A stretch of 64,000 nucleotides of DNA from Schistocerca nitens. Its lineage: Eukaryota > Arthropoda > Insecta > Orthoptera > Acrididae. Positions 11,484 to 22,310 of this stretch are shown in pieces (positions within the stretch are counted from its first letter, which is position 1; each line of letters opens with the position of its first letter). The stretch is from positions 737,535,450-737,599,449 of the forward strand of contig NC_064615.1 in the NCBI RefSeq assembly GCF_023898315.1, read 5' to 3'. A program made the translations under genes and the position numbers. The notes beneath the pieces were generated by a model. It was not told the DNA's origin and did no database searches. It was given only the letters and a program-made list of their open reading frames with translations.

Positions 11484-12909
11484 TACACTCCTGGAAATTG
11501 AAATAAGAACACTGTGAATTCATTGTCCCAGGAAGGGGAAACTTTATTGACACATTCCTGGGGTCAGATACATCACATGATCACACTGACAGAACCACAG
11601 GCACATAGACACAGGCAACAGAGCATGCACAATGTCGGCACTAGTACAGTGTATATCCACCTTTCGCAGCAATGCAGGCTGCTATTCTCCCATGGAGACG
11701 ATCGTAGAGATGCTGGATGTAGTCCTGTGGAACGGCTTGCCATGCCATTTCCACCTGGCGCCTCAGTTGGACCAGCGTTCGTGCTGGACGTGCAGACCGC
11801 GTGAGACGACGCTTCATCCAGTCCCAAACATGCTCAATGGGGGACAGATCCGGAGATCTTGCTGGCCAGGGTAGTTGACTTACACCTTCTAGAGCACGTT
11901 GGGTGGCACGGGATACATGCGGACGTGCATTGTCCTGTTGGAACAGCAAGTTCCCTTGCCGGTCTAGGAATGGTAGAACGATGGGTTCGATGACGGTTTG
12001 GATGTATCGTGCACTATTCAGTGTCCCCTCGACGATCACCAGTGGTGTACGGCCAGTGTAGGAGATCGCTCCCCACACCATGATGCCGGGTGCTGGCCCT
12101 GTGTGCCTCGGTCGTATGCAGTCCTGATTGTGGCGCTCACCTGCACGGCGCCAAACACGCATACGACCATCATTGGCACCAAGGCAGAAGCGACTCTCAT
12201 CGCTGAAGACGACACGTCTCCATTCGTCCCTCCATTCACGCCTGTCGCGACACCACTGGAGGCGGGCTGCACGATGTTGGGGCGTGAGCACAAGACGGCC
12301 TAACGGTGTGCGGGACCGTAGCCCAGCTTCATGGAGACGGTTGCGAATGGTCCTCGCCGATACTCCAGGAGCAACAGTGTCCCTAATTTGCTGGGAAGTG
12401 GCGGTGCGGTCCCCTACGGCACTGCGTAGGATCCTACGGTCTTGGCGTGCATCCGTGCGTCGCTGCGGTCCGGTCCCAGGTCGACGGGCACGTGCACCTT
12501 CCGCCGACCACTGGCGACAACATCGATGTACTGTGGAGACCTCACGCCCCACGTGTTGAGCAATTCGGCGGTACGTCCACCCGGCCTCCCGCATGCCCAC
12601 TATACGCCCTCGCTCAAAGTCCGTCAACTGCACATACGGTTCACGTCCACGCTGTCGCGGCATGCTACCAGTGTTAAAGACTGCGATGGAGCTCCGTATG
12701 CCACGGCAAACTGGCTGACACTGACGGCGGCGGTGCACAAATGCTGCGCAGCTAGCGCCATTCGACGGCCAACACCGCGGTTCCTGGTGTGTCCGCTGTG
12801 CCGTGCGTGTGATCATTGCTTGTACAGCCCTCTCGCAGTGTCCGGAGCAAGTATGGTGGGTCTGACACACCGGTGTCAATGTGTTCTGTTTTCCATTTCC
12901 AGGAGTGTA
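11484..12909 (-). mobile_element. Tc1-like element inserted at a TA inside the MULE
   Basis: The element proper runs 11486-12907 (1,422 bp) and is flanked by the duplicated TA (11484-11485 and 12908-12909). Both ends begin CACTCCTGGAAAT, and 24 of the first 27 terminal bases match between the ends. The single gene is on the minus strand and occupies 72 percent of the element. A minus-strand AATAAA (TTTATT at 11543-11548) lies about 95 bp downstream of the stop. The high GC content contrasts with the surrounding AT-rich DNA. Confidence 0.97.
11641..12663 (-). CDS. Tc1/mariner-superfamily transposase, apparently intact
   Basis: This is a 340-residue transposase that would cut and paste its own element at TA sites. 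The ATG at 12663-12661 starts MPRQRGRE, the usual short basic start. An upstream in-frame extension exists but has no family character. Residues about 12-50 form the first helix-turn-helix (LTDFERGRIVGM, then IAQHVGREVSTVHRC). The second DNA-binding region runs about 70-115. The catalytic triad is D155 (VVFSDESRF), D244 (FQQDNARPH) and E277 (SPIEHVWDW). The D244-E277 interval holds only 32 residues, against 34 in classical Tc1. No stop or frameshift interrupts the frame, which ends in TAG at 11643-11641. Activity is not shown by the sequence alone. Confidence 0.95.
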   Translation of the reverse strand: MPRQRGREPYVQLTDFERGRIVGMREAGWTYRRIAQHVGREVSTVHRCCRQWSAEGARARRPGTGPQRRTDARQDRRILRSAVGDRTATSQQIRDTVAPGVSARTIRNRLHEAGLRSRTPLGRLVLTPQHRAARLQWCRDRREWRDEWRRVVFSDESRFCLGANDGRMRVWRRAGERHNQDCIRPRHTGPAPGIMVWGAISYTGRTPLVIVEGTLNSARYIQTVIEPIVLPFLDRQGNLLFQQDNARPHVSRATQRALEGVSQLPWPARSPDLSPIEHVWDWMKRRLTRSARPARTLVQLRRQVEMAWQAVPQDYIQHLYDRLHGRIAACIAAKGGYTLY

Positions 12910-13304
12910 TTTACAGAGATTTGGCAAATTCTGAGCTGCTAAAGAAGTGTTTACATAGGAAGACTCAGAATGTGAATGAGTCCTTCAATAATGATGTGTG
13001 GTGCCATGTGCCTAAAAATGTATTTGTTGGCCTTATGTCTCTAAATGTAGCAGTGTCTGATGCTGTAATAACTTTTAATGGTGAAAACTCTGAAAGATTT
13101 AAGGTTCTGGAGAAGTTAGGAGTAAGATTTGGACAGAACACAGGTAAAGGACTGCGGGAAGTGGATGAGCTTTGTGTATGTGAAGCAGAGTTAGCTTCTC
13201 AGCAAATGACAAAGAAGCAAGAAAGAAAAGGAGGAGGCAAGCACCGGGCTGTTGTGACACTGAAGAAGACACAGACTGTGGGCCAGGGCAATTCTAATGG
13301 ATAA
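12910..13304 (+). pseudogene. Mutator-like transposase, C-terminal part after the Tc1 insertion
   Basis: This continues the MULE transposase. Removing the Tc1 element and one TA copy rejoins ...MEAIKP to IYRDLANSELLKK in one frame. Further landmarks are LHRKTQNVNESFN, VGLMSLNVAVSDAV and a basic KKQERKGGGKHR tail, ending with TAA at 13302-13304. This half has a single open frame, so it has decayed less visibly than the N-terminal half. Confidence 0.85.
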
Positions 13305-13556
13305 AAGACACATAAATTTAAGTCTGTATAATAATTTGTAATAAAAGAAGTTTCAAACCTCAATATCTCTGAACTACATTTTTTGCAATAAATGACCAGT
13401 TTTCTAAAAAAGTACTGATGGCAGAGACATGAAATTTTCACAGCATACTAAGTATGAGATTCGACACATATGGAAATAGAATAATTAAAATATCCTGAGT
13501 TGTTTTGTTTTTATGTTCCTTCATTTATGAAATTCTGTCAAAAAATTGAGTGTTTG

Positions 13557-13605
<49 letters not shown>
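13557..13605 (+). repeat. 49-base poly(A) tract
   Basis: An uninterrupted run of 49 A residues lies 250 bp downstream of the MULE stop codon. It could be a retroposon tail or simple-sequence expansion. No SINE or LINE body is visible directly upstream. Confidence 0.95.
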
Positions 13606-13607
<2 letters not shown>

Positions 13608-14584
13608 TAGCATGCCCCACAATATAGTTTTAGTAATAATTCTAGTTCAATGTATCTATAAAGGTGCATTCAATAATTATGGAAAATTGTAAGTTTGTGT
13701 CTTAAAAAGTTTCCAAGACAACGGGTCACAAAATTCGATAATTTAACATTGGCGGCATAGGACATACAATGTCCCCTTAAATGATCACAGTTTCATCACA
13801 TCTGCAAGTTATCAGGCCACCTTGAATGTGCAAAAATCATTCATGCCAGAACGATTTTTCTCAAAATGAGAAAACCATTTTCTGATGCAATTTCTCTGAC
13901 AGCACACACTCCACACATGGTACAAATGTTTCAAGCTGTTAACACTGCCTCCACTCTCTTTTTAAACCAAAGGTGAGCAATATGTCACTATTGCTAGACA
14001 TTTCTCTACTTGGGACACTATTTTATAATGATTAAACAGCATTCATAGTAAGCTACACTCCAGCATGCCAAACATAACATTATGAGCTTGTGTACCCACC
14101 TAATTTTAAGTGACCTAACTGTGTTGGGAGATTACACACTTCAACATTTCTCCTTTCATACGCTGCACGAGCAACGGTCACATCATTATGTTGCTGCATA
14201 GTGTTCACTCAGTTTACTGAAGTTATTATACATGGAATATCAAATGACAATAATAAACAATTTTATGGTTGCCAATGGGATTGCAGAAACATGACCAAGA
14301 GGCATGACATCGCTACCACCTGGTCAGATGCTAGATGTCGTCATGTGGTTGGTGTCTGCTGCCTGGCAAGACAATTGTTAGGTATAAATTGTTCTAATCT
14401 TGACACAGCCATGCACTCTTTTACGGAAATGATTTTGAAAGGTTCCGCTATTATTGGAGAGTTAGAAAGCAAAGCAAATTATCTTTGAGCATTCATCAGA
14501 CTGATACTTTTAGCAGAAAGGAAACAATGGAAGGAACAACCTTGAACACTTGGCATTGTCTGTACAGTGCACAGCATTTACCAC
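13606..14584. other. Unassigned, partly MULE 3' flank
   Basis: Up to about 13780 this is probably the MULE tail. Beyond it I recognise no gene. A plus-strand open frame at 14201-14488 contains no known motif. Confidence 0.35.
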
Positions 14585-14866
14585 TAGCTGCTGGTAAACC
14601 TTTCAGCATATGAGGTCGTGGTCCAAGAAACTCTTCTGTTCCTGACGTTTCATCCAGGACTGCACTGGACATCCACAGAGGCGCTCCTCCGCTGAGTCTT
14701 GCTGACTTACCTCTGGTCTGGAGACTTCTGGTCTCTGACGGGTCAGTCAGCAAGACTCAGCGTAGCACCACCTTTGAGTATATCCAGCGCAGTCCTGAAT
14801 GAAACATCAGGAACAGAAGAGTTTCGTGGACCACAACCTTATATCCCATAAGGTTTACCAGTAGCT
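14585..14866. mobile_element. Foldback (hairpin) element with arms of about 122 bp
   Basis: The left arm 14585-14707 and right arm 14745-14866 are inverted repeats of each other around a loop of about 37 bp. Matching landmarks include AGCTGCTGGTAAACC with GGTTTACCAGTAGCT, ACTCTTCTGTTCCTGA with TCAGGAACAGAAGAGT, and GAGTCTTGCTGACT with AGTCAGCAAGACTC. Identity is highest in the outer 80 bp. There is no coding capacity. It could be a MITE, or two inverted copies of a retroelement terminal segment. Confidence 0.85.
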
Positions 14867-15438
14867 ATGTCACCCGGTCTTGAGAGCCTTCATTCTATGA
14901 TTTATCACTAGACCACAAGCGAATAGAGCTTTACAACAGCTCAAGCAGAAGACAGCACTTCCTCCAGAAACTTCTGCATCCTATAGTATTGTCTCTTCAT
15001 GCAGATGACTATTTAGGATTCTGAGGGGTGTACTGTATGTGAACAACTTGGACTTAGTTTCTGCTGTAGTTGGTCGGAGCCTGTTTTATGTTATTGTCTG
15101 TCTCATAGACTCCAGAAGTTATGAAGCACTCTCTGGCTGTCAGTCCAGTAAACAGTCCTCAGCACACATAGGCAATTACAGAGTGTGGGTAGAATAGCTT
15201 GTATTTCTTGTATCAATGATGCACTACCTATGACTGACGTCATATCGTAGGCCAGTTTTTCTGTTGGTATTGCAAATGGTCTGAATTTTCTGCCATTTTG
15301 TCTACAGTGTGGTGTGTTACTGACCAGGGTTATACCTCGTTAAGTCACATGGAATTTCATCTTTAATTTCCTTCCTGCAATAGTTGGATTTGGTGAACAG
15401 TGTCCCACCATGGCTATGAGTATGCCCGTTCAGGTATC
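14867..15438. other. Unassigned intergenic DNA
   Basis: No gene or element recognised. The minus-strand open frame crossing this region extends into the dispersed repeat at 15440 and has no known domain. Confidence 0.35.
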
Positions 15439-15439
15439 G

Positions 15440-15535
15440 GAAAGTGAGCTTTCGGCCAGCAAGGCCATTATCAAAAATAGACAAAAAACACACACGCAAA
15501 AACCACTGTCTCTGGCAGTTGAAGCGAGACTTTTT
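15440..15535 (+). repeat. Dispersed repeat family (GCTTTCGGCC...AAAATAGACA), fragment
   Basis: The sequence has GCTTTCGGCCAGCAAGGCC, then ATCAAAAATAGACA, a CA-rich stretch and CTGTCTCTGGCAGTTGAAGC. The same ordered motifs occur in reverse orientation at 52160-52260 and, more diverged, at 22190-22310. The family is probably the terminal part of a longer retroelement (see the finding on 52 kb). Confidence 0.7.
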
Positions 15536-16855
15536 TTTCCTGTGGCGGCCGCACTGCAGAAATGCGTTAAGGGTGTGACTGTGGCACAGTTGACACAAAC
15601 AAATGGTATCCTGCATTCGTGCGGCCTGTGTGTGCAGCTTTCCTGTTATGCCAGATTTTGGCAATGGTGCATCATGGGGCAAAGCAGGTAGGCGGTGTGA
15701 ACTGGTCAATGCAACGTGACACGTCTCTGACCTTTCACACCGCGGACCATGAGGGTTGAGTTAATGCAACTCCTCACGAACATGTATGCAAAGTCTTGCA
15801 CATCTGCTCATTTCACAGCACTTGTCCGTACATTTAGTGGTGCTCTTTCTCCTGCCCACGAAAATCACAATGCTCAGCAAGTCATGCTGAAAATTGAACT
15901 TACAGAGATCCAGCCTTTGTCTTGGGTGGTCCATGCAGTCGTACCACAGCTCATCACTGGAGAGTTTACCCCCCAGGATGGGTGCTCAAGTCATGCTGCC
16001 AGTGCAAGGCATGTGTATGGATGGACATTCATGATAAACGTTGTTTGTACCATCCTGCAAGGCATGGAAAAATAAATGTGTGTCACTGACAAAAATGACT
16101 CATCATTTCCTGTCACCATGTCCCAACCTTGATATCCATGTCTCCGTTTTATTTCTATGTGCCACCCATCAGTCAGCTATAGGTAAGTGGTTGCTTTTCC
16201 TTTATTTTCTGTATTACGCTGTCCAGGAATTTCCGCTCTGTGGCATTGCATGCAGTGCCTATATATAGATACACCGTGCATACATTAAAAAAATATTTAA
16301 ATAAAGAGAGATTATATTCTAGATATTAATGTACACGACTGCAGAAATGAAAGATACATTATGCAGTGAAGTAAGTGTGTTTAACTAAAAACTGTATAAG
16401 TAGAAAATAATAGGTGCCGTTTTATGGGAGAAAAATTTTAATGTGCACAGAGATTTCCAACGTTCGTCAAGAAATTTTGAGAAAGTGAAATTGTCTAATT
16501 TGAATAATTAACAAACTAACAGGGTATTTAAATGACAGTACACAATTTTGGGCACAGAAAAGGCAAAGCTATAGAAACTACGACATTGAATTTTGAAAAG
16601 AATTGCATTAATAGATTTGAACATTCTGTAACACAAAAATTTTAGATATGAATCACTTTTGAAACAAGTTCTTGGAAAAAGTGAAACGTGTTGAAAAGTG
16701 GAGGATGAGGGCTTTTAAGTAAGCTATGCCCGCCTTAACACAAAAAAGTTTTAGAACTATTGAATTCTGACACATACTTGGTTTGCATGTATTGTTAATT
16801 ACAAATTAATTACAATATATAAAATGTTTCCATATGAACTAAACATACTATTGTC
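15536..16855. other. Unassigned intergenic DNA
   Basis: The plus-strand frames at 15749-16075 and 16041-16268 have no recognisable motifs. The remainder is AT-rich. No RNA gene or repeat was recognised. Confidence 0.35.
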
Positions 16856-16884
16856 ATTAGCACTTGGTAAATTGCATGAATAAG

Positions 16885-16985
16885 AATGTCTGGACCTATG
16901 GTCTAGGGAGTAACGTCTTTGGCTAGTAATCAAAATGCCATGGTCCCCAGGTCTGAACCATCCCACTGTATAAATTTTGAATATA
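16885..16985 (+). mobile_element. Degenerate tRNA-like SINE head
   Basis: ATGGTCTAGGGAGTAACG resembles a tRNA D-arm/A box, GGCTAGTAATCAAAATGCC an anticodon arm, and CAGGTCTGAACCATCC a decayed T arm/B box. The spacing is tRNA-like, but pairing is imperfect, so this is a pseudo-tRNA or SINE remnant and not a functional tRNA gene. Confidence 0.45.
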
Positions 16986-17089
16986 ATCATCAGTAAATGT
17001 GGCTGAAGACTTCCAGCATAAGAAGTACGTTCATTCTATCAATGGCGTTGTCAGCTAGAACCCCAAGTAGAAAGCTCTCAGATATTTAG

Positions 17090-20000
17090 CAATATCAGGA
17101 GAGACAGGTTTGACATCATAGGAAGGAGTGTGTTCATCGCAGTTGACAAAAATATTGTCTGGATTGAGAGTGACAGTTAAGTTACCTGGTCGCATATAAC
17201 ACGTCTAGGTGAAACCAAGTTAATTGTTGGTTGTTTTCACCAGCCACTCGATTCTGCTGTGACGGTTCTAGAGCCGTTCAAATAAAGTCTACAGTCGGTA
17301 CCATGTACATACCCTTAGCCTTTCGCTCCCTGTATTTTACCCCTGCCACCTTCAGAATTTGAAAGAGAGTATTCCAGTTAACGGTGTCAAAAGCTTTCTC
17401 AAAGTCTACAAATGCTAGAAATGTAGGTTTGCCTTTTCTTAATCTTTCTTCCAAGATAAGTCGTAAGGTTAGTATTGCCTCACGTGTTCCAACATTTCTA
17501 CGGAATCCAAACTGATCTTCGCCGAGGTCCGCTTCTACCAGTTTTTCCATTCGTCTGTAAAGAATTCGCGTTAGTATTTTGCAGCTGTGACTTATTAAAC
17601 TGATAGTTCGGTAATTTTCACATCTGTCAACACCTGCTTTCTTTGGTATTGGAATTATATTCTTCTTGAAGTCTGTGGGTATTTCGCCTGTCTCATACAT
17701 CTTGCTCACCAGATGGTAGAGTTTTGTCATGACTGGCTCTCCCAAGGCCATCAGTAGTTCTAATGGAATGTTGTCTACTCCCGGGGCCTTGTTTCGACTC
17801 AGGTCTTTCAGTGCTCTGTCAAACTCTTCACGCAGTATCGTATCTCCCATTTCGTCTTCATCTACATCCTCTTCCATTTCCATAATATTGTCCTCAAGTA
17901 CATCGCCCTTGTATAAACCCTCTATATACTCCTTCCACCTTTCGGCCTTCCCTTCTTTGCTTAGAACTGGGTTGCCATCTGAGCTCTTGATATTCATACA
18001 AGTGGTTCTCTTCTCTCCAAATCTTTAATTTTCCTGTAGGCAGTATCTATCTTACCCCTAGTGAGACAAGCCTCTACATCCTTACATTTGTCCTCTAGCC
18101 ATCCCTGCTTAGCCATTTTGCACTTCCTGTCGATCTCATTTTTGAGACGTTTGTATTCCCTTTTGCCTGCTTCATTTACTGCATTTTTATATTTTCTCCT
18201 TTCATCAATTAAATTCAATATTTCTTCTGTTACCCAAGGATTTCTATTAGCCCTCGTCTTTTTACCTACTTGATCGTCTGCTGCCTTCACTACTTCATCC
18301 CTCAGAGCTACCCATTCTTCTTCTACTGTATTTCTTTCCCCCATTCCTGTCAATTGTTCCCTTATGCTCTCCCTGAAACACTCTACAACCTCTGGTTCTT
18401 TCAGTTTATCCAGGTCCCATCTCCTTAAATTCCCACCTTTTTGCAGTTTCAATGTGTAGTTCATAACCAATAGATTGTGGTCAGAATCCACATCTGCCCC
18501 TGGAAATGTCTTACAATTTAAAACCTGGTTCCTAAATCTCTGTCTTACCATTATATAATCTATCTGATACCTATTAGTATCTCCAGGATTCTTCCAGGTA
18601 TACAACCTTCTTTTATGATTCTTGAACCAAGTGTTAGCTATCAACTATAGTTATGAAAGTTAATGAATCACTCAAGAAGGTTAGGAGACTGTTTTTACTA
18701 GAAAGAGAAGAAAAGCATTTGTTGGCATCTCTCTAAGAAATGAATTCCATTGGTTTAGTTCAAATATGATGGACATAGAGGAATTATGGGTAAAGTTTAA
18801 ACAGATTGTAAATTGTGCTCTGGACAATTATATGCCCAGTAACTGAATTAAAGATGGAAAAGACCCACTGTGGTTTAACAATGAAACTCAGAGAATGCTG
18901 AGGAAGCAAAGACCATTGCACTCTCGGTTCAAAATAAAACATGCAAATGACAACGGGCAAAGGTTATATGAGATTCATGCCTCTGTGAAAAGATCTATGC
19001 ATGATCCATATAACAACAACCAGCAAAAAAATGTGACCAAGAATCCCAAGGAAAATCCGGTCCTACGCAGGTCTCAGGCTTCCATCCATTCACTCACTAA
19101 CCAATCTGGTGTGGCAGCTGATGTCAGAAGAATGAAAGCTGAAGTTTTAAATTCCACATTTAAGAAATTGTTTACACAGAAGAATCATACCAACATATTG
19201 CCTTTTGACCATCACACATAGTATGGACAATGTAGTAATAAGCATCCCTGATATAGAAAAACAATTTAAAGAATTGAAAACAAATAAGCAAGCATATCCA
19301 GATAGAATACAGTTCAGTTTCACAAAGAGTACTCTATGGCATTGTCCCCTTACTTAGCTTGCATTTTTCATGAATCTCTTGCCCAAGACAAATTTCCAAG
19401 TGAGTGGGAGAAAGCAAAGGTGATTCCTTTATACAAAACAGGTAAAAGAACAGACCCGGAAATTACAGATCAATATCAGTTTGTTGCAGAATACTAGAAC
19501 ATATTCTGAGTTTGAACATAAGAAATTTCTTAAAGACTGAAAAGCTTATGTTTGCAAATCAGCACAATTTTAGAAAGCATTGCTCATCTGCCTTTTCCTC
19601 ACTTGATATACTGCAAGCTATGAATGAAGAGCAATAGTCAGATTCCATAGTTTTAGATTTCTGAAAAGCAATCGACAGTGTACAAGCATATGGAATTAGT
19701 TCCCAGATATGTGAATGACTTGACGACTTCTTAGGTAATAGACACCAGTAGATTGTGCACAATGTGGAGTGTTCATCAGAGACAAGGGTATTGTCAGCGG
19801 TGCCCCAGCGAAGTGTGACAGAACTGCAGCTACTTTCTATGTATGTATATGATCTGGCACACAGGATATTCAGCAGTCCGTGGTTACTTGCTGATGATGC
19901 TGTGGCGTACAGTGCGGTACCGAAGTTGAGTGACTGTAGGAAGATACAAGATGACCTAAACAAAATTTCCAGTTGGTGTGATGAATGACAGCTAGCCCTA

Positions 20001-20710
20001 AATGTGGAAAAATGTAGTTGATGAAGATGAGTAGGAAGATCAAACCTGTAATGTTCAGAAACAGTATTACTAGTGTCTTGCTTGGCACAGTCATGTTATT
20101 CAAATATCTGGGTGTAATGTTGCAAAGCAATATGAAATGGAACAAGCATGTGAGGATTGTGGTAGTGAAGGCAAATGGTCAGCTTTGGTTCCTAGGAAGA
20201 ACTTTAGATAGGTATGGTTCATCTGCAAAGGAGCCTGCATATAAGACACTAGTGCGATCTATTCTTGAGTTCTGTTCGAGTGTTTGTGATCCACACCAGG
20301 TCAGGTTAAAGGAAGAAATCAAAACAGCTCAGAGGCAGGCTGTTTGATGTGTTACCGGTATGTTCAAACAACACACAGATGTTATAGACGTGCTTCGGGA
20401 ACTCAAATGGGAACCCCTCGAGGGAAGGTAATGTTCTTTTCAAGGAACATTACCAAGAAGATTTATATAATTGGCACAGAAACTGACTGCAGAACAATCC
20501 TATTGCCACCAACATACATTTTGCGCAAGGATCACAAAGAAAAGATGCGAGACATCATGGCACATAAGGAGGCAGATAGACAGTCATTCTCCCTCTTGTT
20601 CTATTTGCACATGGAACAGGAAAGGAAGCAACTAGTAGTAGTACAGCATACCCTGTGCCATGCATAGTACAGTGGTTTGCTGAGTATGGATGTAAATGTA
20701 GATAAAAGAG
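17090..20710 (+). pseudogene. LINE with endonuclease and RT remnants, split by another LINE
   Basis: The 5' piece (17090-17321) resembles the end of an AP-type endonuclease (FDIIGRSVFIAVDKN, then VGCFHQPLDSAVTVLEPFK). After a nested insertion the coding resumes at 18641: PLWFNNETQRMLRKQ around 18870, then the RT core VLSAVPQRSV around 19790, the LADDAVAYS catalytic box around 19887, FKYLGVMLQSNMKWNKHV around 20100, and LGRTLDRYGSSAKEPAYKTLVR around 20200. The 3' end reads GAGTATGGATGTAAATGTAGAT near 20690. Stops and frameshifts are frequent. A 5'-truncated relative with the same 3' end lies at 53015-53508. Confidence 0.8.
17322..18640 (-). mobile_element. RTE-type LINE fragment, antisense and nested in the 17-20.7 kb LINE
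   Basis: Two long minus-strand frames carry the coding. The first (18644-17994) starts in the endonuclease (SDHNLLVMNYTLKLQ) and continues through the lysine-rich linker ending KDLERREP. The second (17997-17322) covers RT fingers and palm: NKAPGVDNIP, PIPKKAG, ENYRTISLISHSCKILTRI, QFGFRRNVGTREAILTLRL and FVDFEKAFDTVNW. The two frames are out of register by one frameshift at about 17996. The element stops before the YADD box, so it is truncated at both ends. A relative of the same family is at 62235-63765. Calling it RTE is family knowledge from the EN-RT layout. Confidence 0.85.
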
Positions 20711-20734
20711 GGTGGAAGGGTGGACAGAGGTTCA

Positions 20735-22113
20735 GAGCACTCTCTTGCCTTTGAGATGGGAAACTGCTCCTAAAGGGCAAAAGAATCAAGAATGATCAAT
20801 GGTGTGTGGATACAAAAGGCAATGGAAACCACTGCATTAGTGACACACAATGTGTATCCACAAGACACATTATCAGTAATTGAAAAAGTGTCATGCTCAT
20901 CTCTCCATTGGCAAATGATTCCGGACTACTCTCCCATTTAGATCTCCAGGAGGGGACTGCCAAGCAGGAGGGGACTGTCAAGTACGTGGTGACCATCACA
21001 AAAAAGATTGGATAACCAACAAACAGGTAACATCCTGCAAGTTGGGGTGTGGAACGTCAGAAGTTTGAATGTGGTAGGGAACCTAGAAAATATGAATAGG
21101 GAAATGCTAAGGTTCAATCTAGATGTAGTAGGGGTCAGTGAAGTAAAATGGAAAGAATACAAGGTTTTCTGGTCAGACAAGTTTAGGGGCATATCAACAG
21201 CACCAGAAAATAGTATTTGTATAACAGGAGTAGGATTTGTTATTCAAAGAAAGATAGGGCAGAGAGTGAGTTACTGTGACCACTTCGGCCAGGTGAGGTA
21301 CATGTGCCAACACTGCAAGCAGGAGACAGAGATAGCGTATCAAGATATTAAACAAGTAATTCAGTACATAAAGGGAGATGAAAATCTAATAATCAGAATG
21401 CAGTTGTAGGGGAAGGAGCAGAAGAAAGAGTTACAGGAAAATATGACCATGGCAGTAGGAATGAGAGAGCAAACAGACTAATTGAGTTCTGCAATAAATT
21501 TCAGCTAGTAGTGACAAATATTCTAATAAAAAATCACAAGAGGTGGTGGTGTATTTGAAAAAGGCCGGAGACACTGGAAGATTCCAGCCAGTTGTATCAC
21601 GGCCAGGAAGGTATTCCAAAATCAGATATTGAAGTGTATGATGCACCCAGGAGCAGACATAGACTCAGTTCACAATTTAGTAATGAAGAACAAAAGGCTG
21701 AACTTCCAGAGACTAGTTAGGAAGAATCAATGTACAAAGAAGGAGGCGGAGGAGATTAGTGTTTAACGTCCAATCAGTGATGAAGTCATTACAGATGGAG
21801 CACAAGCTCGGTTTAGGGAAGGATGGGCAAGGAAATCAGCCATGCCCTTTCAAAGGAACCATCTCAGCATTTGCCTCATTCTATTTAGAGAAATCACAGA
21901 AAACTAAAATCAGAATGGCCAGACATGGGTTTAAGCTGTTGTCCTCCCAAATGCCAGTCCATTGTGCTAAGCACTGCGCCACCTCACTTGTGATGCACAG
22001 AGAACTGCATATGAAAATACTAAGGAATGAAGAGACACACATTAAGTTCTCTGAAGTTACAAACACTGTGAAGTTGAAGTACTTAATAGACAGTTCAGAC
22101 TGTGAGAGATGAC
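20735..22113 (+). pseudogene. RTE-type LINE, 5' UTR and endonuclease, interrupted by a SINE
   Basis: The non-coding leader includes GGAGGGGACTGCCAAG. The endonuclease starts near 21008 with VGVWNVRSLN, then LDVVGVSEVKWKE and TGVGFVIQRKIGQRV. Further matches are NERANRLIEFCNKFQLV (about 21460) and NHKRWW. The coding is broken by stops at 21407 and later, and by internal deletions. A SINE with a target duplication sits at 21742-21992. RTE sequence resumes afterwards (ATACTAAGGAATGAAGAGACACAC-like text around 22017). The RT domain is missing. Confidence 0.75.
21742..21992 (-). mobile_element. tRNA-derived SINE (family 2), 251 bp
   Basis: Read on the minus strand it starts with a tRNA-like head (AGGTGGCGCAGTGCTTAGCA as A box region) and a weak B box, then a body that includes CATTCTGATTTTAGTTTTC and AAAGGGCATGGCTGA. 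Imperfect target duplications ATGTACAAAGAA (21730-21741) and ATGCACAGAGAA (21993-22004) flank it (10 of 12 match). It matches the copy at 31740-31992 along its length. Confidence 0.85.
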
Positions 22114-22117
22114 GATG

Positions 22118-22310
22118 TTATGAGGAGGATAGATTGCTACTCACCATATAGTGGAGATGTTGAATCACAGAGAGGCACAACAAGAAGATTGCTAAAACAA
22201 GTAAGCATTTGGCTAAAAGGCCTCCTTCTGAATAAGACAACACACAGACACACAATCACAGAAACACAACTCACACACACATGACCTTTGTCTCTGGCTG
22301 CCAAGGCTGG
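22118..22310 (+). repeat. Dispersed repeat family (TACTCACCATATAG), diverged copy
   Basis: It contains GATTGCTACTCACCATATAGTGG, then CACAGAGAGGCACAACAAGAAG, AGCATTTGGCTAAAAGGCC, a CACA-rich stretch and TGACCTTTGTCTCTGG. The same ordered motifs occur at 51930-52350, in part at 15440-15535, and at 56280-56375. Confidence 0.7.

Larger units (their letters stand above)
9766..13780 (+). mobile_element. Candidate extent of a Mutator-like (MULE) element
   Basis: The transposase remnant at 10143-13304 is bracketed by a short inverted match: TTAAGGGGA at 9766-9774, and its reverse complement TCCCCTTAA at 13772-13780. After the first nine bases the two ends keep partial similarity (AATTATA against CATTGTATG). 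I could not find a convincing 9-bp target duplication, so these ends are a hypothesis. Subtracting the nested Tc1 element leaves about 2.6 kb. Confidence 0.4.

Noticed and set aside
12128-12942. Several plus-strand frames across the Tc1 element
   Set aside because: They are antisense shadows of the GC-rich 340-aa transposase gene.
15317-15709. A 130-aa minus-strand open frame
   Set aside because: It overlaps the dispersed repeat at 15440-15535 and has no recognised domain. Frame length is unremarkable.
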